64,000 nt of DNA. Origin: Rhizobium sp. 16-449-1b (GTDB lineage: Bacteria > Pseudomonadota > Alphaproteobacteria > Rhizobiales > Rhizobiaceae). A program made the translations under genes and the position numbers. The stretch lies in NCBI RefSeq assembly GCF_017741935.1, contig NZ_JAGHMH010000006.1, positions 62,001-126,000 of the forward strand. Reading direction: 5' to 3'. A model generated the notes under the pieces. The model did not search any database. It was not told where the DNA came from and worked only from the letters and a program-made list of their open reading frames with translations. Of the stretch, positions 58,828 through 64,000 are shown piece by piece (position 1 is the stretch's first letter; each line of letters begins with the position of its first letter).

Positions 58828-59403
58828 GGGCGTTTGCTCATCAATTGAGCAGATGCGAGGGAAGGAGCGTCATACGCGTGTCATCAAGTTGCGGCATGGA
58901 GGTGCCGTAACGGAATGGTCAGCTTACGTTGCGGAAGATGGGCGTTTCGAGCGAGGGACGCGGTGCCGAAAAGCCAAAAAAAAACAAGGCTAAAAGCCTT
59001 GTTTTAAGTATCGCGTGATCCTTAACCGTTACCGGGGCTGCGACAAGCGCGCCTAAGATCTGATCCTCCCAAGACTTGACCGCGAAAATGGTAGGGATTT
59101 GAACTCCCTGCCTGTTTTGTGGGCTAAAGCTAGCTCAAAGATTGTGCTTTGTCATCAGATTTTTTTGCATTTTTGCTACACTCGAGTAAATTTTTTCTGT
59201 TGATAAGAGTTTCGCGCAAGTCATTATAATTTCGCCGCTTTCTTGGTTTCTTCGGTTTGCGGGCTCCAACTTGCTCTAAGAGAAGCCTGTGGAAATCCCT
59301 CGCGGGTTTCCTTCCTGCCGCGAAGCGGTTATGAACGCTGCCAACATTGTGATTGCCTTCGATTCCGCTATTTGGCGGCGTCTCAACAGCTCTGGAATTC
59401 GCC
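58828..59403. other. 576-base gap between the DUF1467 gene and proS
   Basis: It contains a bidirectional terminator, a 23-base tRNA T-arm-like hairpin near 59090-59113 and an A/T-rich stretch (59155-59240) that is unusual for this window. Two short open frames (58853-58993 plus, 59130-59405 minus) lack ribosome sites. The proS promoter must lie here but I cannot assign it. Confidence 0.4.
58976..59005. terminator. Bidirectional terminator after the DUF1467 gene
   Basis: AAAACAAGGC and GCCTTGTTTT pair over ten bases with a TAAAA loop. The stem's own T-run serves plus-strand transcription, and the A-run (58976-58984) gives a T-run on the minus strand. Confidence 0.88.
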
Positions 59404-60726
59404 ATGCGTCTGTCTCGCTACTTCATGCCCATCCTCAAGGAAAACCCCAAGGAGGCTGAAATCGTCTCCCACCGGTTGATGCTGCGCGCCGGCATGATCC
59501 GGCAGCAGTCGCAGGGGATCTACTCCTGGCTGCCGCTGGGCAAGCGCGTGCTCGACAAGGTCAACAACATCATCCGCGAGGAGCAGAACCGTTCCGGCGC
59601 CATCGAGCTGTCGATGCCGACCCTGCAGTCGGCGGAGCTCTGGCAGGAAAGCGGGCGCTACGACGCCTACGGCAAGGAGATGCTGCGCATCAAGGACCGC
59701 CAGGACCGTCCGATGCTGTACGGCCCGACCAACGAAGAGATGGTCACCGATATTTTCCGGTCTTCGGTCAAGTCTTACAAGGACTTGCCGCTGAACCTCT
59801 ATCACATCCAGCTGAAGTTCCGCGACGAAATCCGTCCGCGCTTCGGCACCATGCGCTCGCGCGAATTCATGATGAAGGATGCCTATTCCTTCGACATGAC
59901 CCGCGAAGGCGCCGAGCATTCCTACAAGAAGATGTTCGCGGCTTACCTGCGCACCTTCGATCGTCTCGGCCTGCGCGCCATTCCGATGCGCGCCGATACC
60001 GGCCCGATCGGCGGCGATCTCAGCCACGAGTTCATCATCCTTGCCGACACCGGTGAATCGGAAGTCTACAGCCACAAGGATTTCGTGAATTTCGATATCC
60101 CCTCGGTCGACACCAACTTCGACGACGTCGCCGGCCTGGATGCGATCTTCAAGAAGTGGACCTCGGTCTACGCCGCCACCTCCGAGATGCATGACGAAGC
60201 CGCTTTCGACGCCATCCCCGAGAGCGATCGCCTGTCCGCACGCGGAATTGAAGTCGGCCATATCTTCTACTTCGGCACGAAATATTCCGAGCCGATGGGC
60301 GCGAAGGTGCAGGGACCGGATGGCAAGGAACACGCCGTCCACATGGGTTCTTACGGTATCGGCCCGACACGCCTTGTTCCCGCCATCATCGAAGCATCGC
60401 ATGACGAGAACGGAATCATCTGGCCGGCCTCTGTCGCGCCTTTCGATGTCGTCGTGATCAACATGAAGGCCGGCGACGCCGCTTGCGACGCAGCCTGCGA
60501 GAAGATCTACGCGGAGCTCTCTAAGGCCGGCGTCGATGTTCTCTATGACGATACCGACGATCGCGCCGGCACCAAGTTCGCAACCGCGGACCTGATCGGC
60601 GTGCCCGTACAGATCATCGCCGGCCCGCGCGCGGTCGCGAACGGCGAAGTGGAAGTCAAGGACCGCAAGACCGGTGCCCGCGAAACGATGACCATCGACG
60701 CGGCAATCAATAAGCTCTTGGGCTAA
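59404..60726 (+). CDS. proS: Proline--tRNA ligase (editing-domain-free type)
   Basis: A 440-residue class II synthetase. Motif 1 (FGxx..) is around [26 protein letters not shown], motif 2 is [25 protein letters not shown], motif 3 is [16 protein letters not shown], and a C-terminal anticodon domain ends the protein. It lacks the roughly 180-residue INS editing insertion of the E. coli-type enzyme, as is usual in alphaproteobacteria, so mischarged Ala-tRNA-Pro must be cleared in trans. The ATG at 59404 is preferred over a TTG 17 codons upstream. Confidence 0.97.
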   Translation: MRLSRYFMPILKENPKEAEIVSHRLMLRAGMIRQQSQGIYSWLPLGKRVLDKVNNIIREEQNRSGAIELSMPTLQSAELWQESGRYDAYGKEMLRIKDRQDRPMLYGPTNEEMVTDIFRSSVKSYKDLPLNLYHIQLKFRDEIRPRFGTMRSREFMMKDAYSFDMTREGAEHSYKKMFAAYLRTFDRLGLRAIPMRADTGPIGGDLSHEFIILADTGESEVYSHKDFVNFDIPSVDTNFDDVAGLDAIFKKWTSVYAATSEMHDEAAFDAIPESDRLSARGIEVGHIFYFGTKYSEPMGAKVQGPDGKEHAVHMGSYGIGPTRLVPAIIEASHDENGIIWPASVAPFDVVVINMKAGDAACDAACEKIYAELSKAGVDVLYDDTDDRAGTKFATADLIGVPVQIIAGPRAVANGEVEVKDRKTGARETMTIDAAINKLLG

Positions 60727-60745
60727 GAAGAAGGCGGGAGGCGAA

Positions 60746-62053
60746 ATGGCAGACGCAGCGGTGAGCCAGCAGGGATCCAAATCCGGCTCGGCTGCGGCCA
60801 GCAGGCCATTTTCCGCTTTCGAGCGACTTGTGGCGTGGCGCTATCTGCGCGCACGCCGCAAGGAAGCCTTCATCTCGGTGATCGCGGGCTTCTCCTTCAT
60901 CGGCATCATGCTCGGCGTCGCGACGCTGATCATCGTCATGGCCGTGATGAACGGTTTCCGCACCGAGTTGATCTCGCGCATCCTCGGCATCAACGGCCAC
61001 ATGATCGTGCAGCCGGTCGATGGCCCGTTCACGGATTATCCGGCGCTGACCGATCGCCTGGGCGCCGTGCCCGGCATCAAGGTGGCGCTGCCGCTCGTCG
61101 AAGGCCAGACGCTGGCCTCGGGTGCCGGCGGCGCTGGCACCGGCGCGCTGGTTCGCGGCATCCGCGCCGAAGACCTGAGCAAGGTGAAAACCGTCTCCGA
61201 CAACATCAAGTCCGGCGACCTCGTCGGCTTTGCCGCTGGCCAGGGCGTTCTCATCGGCTCGCGCATGGCCGACCAGCTGGGGCTGCAGGCAGGCGATACG
61301 ATTACGCTGATATCACCGGAAGGTGACGTGACGCCGATGGGCATCAATCCTCGCGTCAAATCCTACAAGGTCTCGGGCATCTTCGAGATCGGCATGTCGG
61401 AATATGACGCGACGATCATCTATATGCCGCTCGAGGAAGCGCAGCTCTATTTCAACGCCGAAGGGCTGGTGCAATCGATCGAACTCTTCGTCGACAACCC
61501 AGACAATATCGATGAACTCCGCCCCAAGGTGGAGGCCGCCGCTGGCCGTCAGATCGCGATCACCGACTGGCGCCAGCGCAACCAGACCTTCTTCTCGGCG
61601 CTGCAGGTCGAGCGCAACGTCATGTTCATGATCCTGACGCTGATCGTGCTGGTCGCAGCGCTTAACATCATCTCCGGCCTCATCATGCTGGTGAAGGACA
61701 AGGGTAGCGATATCGCGATCCTCAGAACCATGGGCGCGAGCTCCGGCGCCATCATGCGGATCTTCTTCATGACGGGTGCCGCGATCGGTCTGGTCGGCAC
61801 CTTCGCCGGCGTGCTGCTCGGCGTTATCGTTTGCATCAATATCGAGAAGATCCGCGCGTTCTTCTCCTGGCTGTCGGGAACGGTGCTGTTTGACCCGCAG
61901 CTCTACTTCCTCAGCCAACTCCCGGCCAAGATGGAGGTCGGCGAAACGGTCTCCGTCGTGGTCATGGCGCTGACGCTGTCTTTCTTCGCGACAATCTTCC
62001 CCGCATGGCGCGCTTCCAAGCTCGATCCCGTGCAGGCCCTGCGCTACGAATAA
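60746..62053 (+). CDS. lolC: Lipoprotein-releasing ABC transporter permease (LolC/LolE family)
   Basis: A 435-residue inner-membrane permease with four helices (about 45-75, 290-315, 335-365, 395-420) and a large periplasmic domain. The N-terminal [31 protein letters not shown] and [23 protein letters not shown] are typical of LolC/E. With LolD it releases outer-membrane lipoproteins to LolA. Only one permease is present, so it may work as a homodimer (LolF-like). It lies 20 bases after proS, and lolD follows 15 bases later. Confidence 0.94.
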   Translation: MADAAVSQQGSKSGSAAASRPFSAFERLVAWRYLRARRKEAFISVIAGFSFIGIMLGVATLIIVMAVMNGFRTELISRILGINGHMIVQPVDGPFTDYPALTDRLGAVPGIKVALPLVEGQTLASGAGGAGTGALVRGIRAEDLSKVKTVSDNIKSGDLVGFAAGQGVLIGSRMADQLGLQAGDTITLISPEGDVTPMGINPRVKSYKVSGIFEIGMSEYDATIIYMPLEEAQLYFNAEGLVQSIELFVDNPDNIDELRPKVEAAAGRQIAITDWRQRNQTFFSALQVERNVMFMILTLIVLVAALNIISGLIMLVKDKGSDIAILRTMGASSGAIMRIFFMTGAAIGLVGTFAGVLLGVIVCINIEKIRAFFSWLSGTVLFDPQLYFLSQLPAKMEVGETVSVVVMALTLSFFATIFPAWRASKLDPVQALRYE

Positions 62054-62067
62054 GGAATGCTGATTAC

Positions 62068-62751
62068 ATGAAGCGGAATACCGTTCTCAAGCTTTCCGGC
62101 GTCGAGCGTCACTATGGCCAGGGGGAGACCCAGCTTTCGATCCTGAAGAAGGCCGATCTGACCATCAACAGCGGCGAGATCGTCGCGCTTGTGGCGCCGT
62201 CGGGCACTGGCAAGTCGACCCTGCTGCATCTGGCGGGCCTGCTCGAGCATCCCGATGGCGGCGAAGTCACCATCAGCGGCAATGCCTGCAATGGCCTCTC
62301 CGACGACAAGCGCACCGCGATCCGCCGCAGCGAGATCGGCTTCGTCTACCAGTTCCATCACCTGCTTCCCGAATTCTCGGCGCTCGAAAACATCATGATG
62401 CCGCAGATGATCGCCGGCCTGCCGCGCAACGAAGCAAAGGTGCGGGCAGGGCAGCTGCTCGACTATATGCGCATCGGCCACCGTGGCGCCCATCGCCCCG
62501 GCGAACTATCTGGCGGTGAACAGCAGCGCGTGGCGATCGCCCGCGCCGTCGCCAACGCGCCGAGCCTCCTGCTCGCCGACGAACCAACAGGCAATCTCGA
62601 CCCCGAGACGGCGAGCTATGTCTTCGAAGCCCTGGAGGCCTTGGTACGTCAGTCCGGCCTTGCTGCGCTGATCGCCACACACAACCACGAGCTCGCGGCC
62701 CGCATGGACCGCCGCGTCACCATTGCCGACGGCAAGGTCGTGGATTTCTGA
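62068..62751 (+). CDS. lolD: Lipoprotein-releasing system ATP-binding protein LolD
   Basis: A 227-residue ABC ATPase. Walker A is APSGTGKST (residues 43-51; Ala replaces the first Gly, an allowed variant), the signature is [14 protein letters not shown], Walker [13 protein letters not shown], and the H-loop THNHE. It powers the LolC permease encoded just upstream. The ATG at 62068 is chosen over an upstream in-frame extension that overlaps lolC. Confidence 0.96.
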   Translation: MKRNTVLKLSGVERHYGQGETQLSILKKADLTINSGEIVALVAPSGTGKSTLLHLAGLLEHPDGGEVTISGNACNGLSDDKRTAIRRSEIGFVYQFHHLLPEFSALENIMMPQMIAGLPRNEAKVRAGQLLDYMRIGHRGAHRPGELSGGEQQRVAIARAVANAPSLLLADEPTGNLDPETASYVFEALEALVRQSGLAALIATHNHELAARMDRRVTIADGKVVDF

Positions 62752-62777
62752 GATTTCACCGCCTGGTCAGGACCAAT

Positions 62778-63353
62778 CTAGTCGCCGCAGATCGACTGCC
62801 CGGTTTCGTCCTTCCAGTCGGCAATCGTGATCGTGCGCGCCTCGGCCTTCGCATCCTTGCCGTCGCGCTGCAGCTTGCCGGTGAGCGCATTGTAGTCGCA
62901 TGACCCGCCGCCATCCGGATTTAGCGTGTCGTAATGGCTATAGGTGTAGCCGGCGACGACGAACTGATTGTTTCGGTAGGCAAGGGTCAGCGTCTGTTCC
63001 CAGCGGTCGCGGCCGATGGCGCTGTTCTGCGAATGGATGGCGATCGAGCTCTTGCCCGCCGCCTTGATCGACGGTTCCTGGCCGTAAATCCCCTCCGCCA
63101 CCGTGGTTCCCCAGATCTTGCCGGGTGCGCTGGTCGTAAGCCGCAACAGGTCGTGGTCATCCCGCAGATAGATGTAGACGCCGAGCTGGTCGTCGGCGGC
63201 ATCATCGGGAGCCTCGGCGAGCAACGCCAGATCCGGCTTTCCGTCGCCGTTCCAGTCGCCGACCGCCACATCGACGATGCGCGCCGGATCGGGATCGGCG
63301 CCGAAGGCCGCGTTGGCTGAAAGCAGGACTGCCACAAAGATGAATCGACGCAT
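62778..63353 (-). CDS. Secreted FG-GAP/VCBS-like protein
   Basis: A 191-residue protein with a Sec signal peptide (residues 1-19, MRRFIFVAVLLSANAAFGA). Right after it, VDVAVGDWNGDGKPDLALLAE is a single FG-GAP/VCBS-type calcium-binding loop (DWNGDGKPD). The rest is beta-rich without a named domain and ends in QSICGD. GGGAGACGAGC precedes the ATG at 63353; the open frame extends 93 codons further but without a ribosome site. Convergent with lolD. Function unknown. Confidence 0.75.
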   Translation of the reverse strand: MRRFIFVAVLLSANAAFGADPDPARIVDVAVGDWNGDGKPDLALLAEAPDDAADDQLGVYIYLRDDHDLLRLTTSAPGKIWGTTVAEGIYGQEPSIKAAGKSSIAIHSQNSAIGRDRWEQTLTLAYRNNQFVVAGYTYSHYDTLNPDGGGSCDYNALTGKLQRDGKDAKAEARTITIADWKDETGQSICGD

Positions 63354-63396
63354 GCTCGTCTCCCGTTTGCCGTTAACCAAACAGAAAACAATCCTG

Positions 63397-63426
63397 TTGA
63401 CAACGGAACAAGAGCGGAACAAAATA
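63397..63426 (+). promoter_or_regulatory. Candidate promoter of the small ORF before dnaE
   Basis: TTGACA (63397-63402), 18 bases, AAAATA (63421-63426). It would start transcription about 20 bases before the small ORF's ribosome site. Confidence 0.38.
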
Positions 63427-63452
63427 AAAACATAAGAGCACAGGAGAGCCAA

Positions 63453-63539
63453 ATGACTGACATGATCCGCGATATCGCAGCATTCACCTCCATCGCAATG
63501 TTCATTGCCAGCTTCTCTTTGATCTGCATGGCAATGTAA
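63453..63539 (+). CDS. Candidate 28-residue membrane peptide
   Basis: An ATG preceded by CAGGAGAG seven to eight bases upstream opens a 28-codon frame. The product has a short charged start (MTDMIRD) and one hydrophobic segment rich in Ile, Ala, Phe and Met ending SLICMAM. Its strong ribosome site, hydrophobic character and candidate promoter support a real small protein; its shortness allows chance. It is followed by dnaE after 116 bases. Confidence 0.5.
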   Translation: MTDMIRDIAAFTSIAMFIASFSLICMAM

Positions 63540-63655
63540 GAATAACGGGGACCGCATGGCTGTCATGCGGTCCGATGGTACCCGCCTCTCTGGACATCGA
63601 CGTCCCCAAATCCGACAATGCATCCGATTCATACGGATGCGCGGAAAGGCATATC

Positions 63656-64000
63656 ATGGCGGGCACTGAAAACGGCGCGAGCGACTTCATCGGCGGTACG
63701 CCGGGCTTCGTTCACCTGCGTGTGCATTCCGCCTTCTCGCTGCTTGAGGGGGCGTTGCCGCTCAAGAAGATTCTCTACAAGGCATCGGGCGATAGCCAGC
63801 CGGCGATCGCCATCACCGATACCAACAATCTATTCGTCGCACTGGAATTTGCGCAGAAGTCGATGGACGAGGGCCTGCAGCCGATCATCGGCTGCCAGGT
63901 CTCCATCGATATGGAAGACGGGCTTGAGACCGAGCGCCGCGGCGGCCAGCAGCAGCTGGCGAAACTGCCGTCGATCGTGCTTCTGTCGGCCACCGACGCG
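63656..64000 (+). CDS. dnaE: DNA polymerase III subunit alpha (5' part)
   Basis: The first 115 codons of the replicative polymerase, cut by the right window edge. FVHLRVHSAFSLLEGALPLKKI begins the PHP domain with its conserved histidines, followed by AIAITDTNNLFVALEF and PIIGCQVSIDM. The start ATG at 63656 has GAAAGG about seven bases upstream. The full protein should be about 1,160 residues. Confidence 0.95.
   Translation, partial: MAGTENGASDFIGGTPGFVHLRVHSAFSLLEGALPLKKILYKASGDSQPAIAITDTNNLFVALEFAQKSMDEGLQPIIGCQVSIDMEDGLETERRGGQQQLAKLPSIVLLSATDA

Noticed and set aside
58853..58993. 46-codon plus-strand frame after the DUF1467 gene
   Set aside because: No ribosome site and it ends inside the terminator hairpin.
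59130..59405. 91-codon basic minus-strand frame upstream of proS
   Set aside because: No ribosome site; its start overlaps the proS start; composition follows the A/T-rich patch. Not excluded but unsupported.

Overview
The window looks like chromosomal DNA of an alphaproteobacterium of the order Rhizobiales, most likely Rhizobium or a close relative. This rests on gene content and order, not on a database search: a dctBD-dctA dicarboxylate uptake locus with a sigma-54 promoter, an RFN (FMN) riboswitch in front of a RibN-type EamA transporter, a clpP-clpX-lon-hupB series, a 14-subunit nuo operon interrupted by three extra genes and followed by birA, an RNase J gene and a methylmalonyl-CoA epimerase gene, and a 440-residue ProRS without the editing insertion. 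GC content is high and coding density is high. I see no insertion sequence, prophage, CRISPR array or replication origin.

Layout. 1-7.4 kb: msrPQ (periplasmic methionine-sulfoxide repair, msrQ cut by the window edge), ilvD, two small genes (LprI-like, YkvA-like), a DegP-type periplasmic protease overlapping rarA. 7.4-13.8 kb, mostly minus strand: small conserved proteins, a DapA-fold protein that has lost its catalytic residues, DoxX, a TSUP exporter, argC, speB and rpsI-rplM. 14-20.3 kb: an enoyl-CoA hydratase-like protein without the usual catalytic glutamates, an EamA exporter, a CoA-binding protein, metY with a cupin gene, and a divergent marR/SDR pair with a palindrome between them. 20.3-25.2 kb: dctD-dctB and divergent dctA, with two upstream activator sites and a consensus -24/-12 promoter. 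25.2-27.8 kb: a cytochrome P450 and a diguanylate cyclase. 28.2-35.7 kb: clpP, clpX, lon, hupB, FMN riboswitch and ribN, and an exported inorganic pyrophosphatase. 35.7-38.3 kb: aldo-keto reductase, methyltransferase, tRNA-Val and two identical tRNA-Asp genes, then 1.1 kb with no recognisable gene. 39.4-55.6 kb: nuoA-N. 55.6-64 kb: birA, rnj, mce, a DUF1467 gene, proS, lolC, lolD, an FG-GAP-like secreted protein, a candidate 28-residue membrane peptide, and the start of dnaE.

Most of this is housekeeping: energy conversion (complex I fed by C4-dicarboxylates imported by DctA), proteostasis (ClpXP, Lon, DegP, MsrPQ), translation (S9, L13, ProRS, tRNAs), lipoprotein export and replication. The least explained part is the set of extra genes inside the nuo operon: a small exported protein between nuoD and nuoE, a helix-hairpin-helix-like C-terminal extension on NuoE, and a stand-alone protein with the same domain between nuoF and nuoG. 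Other points to follow up are two enzyme-fold proteins with lost active sites, a terminator-like hairpin in the rplM leader, a secreted pyrophosphatase and the 28-codon ORF before dnaE.
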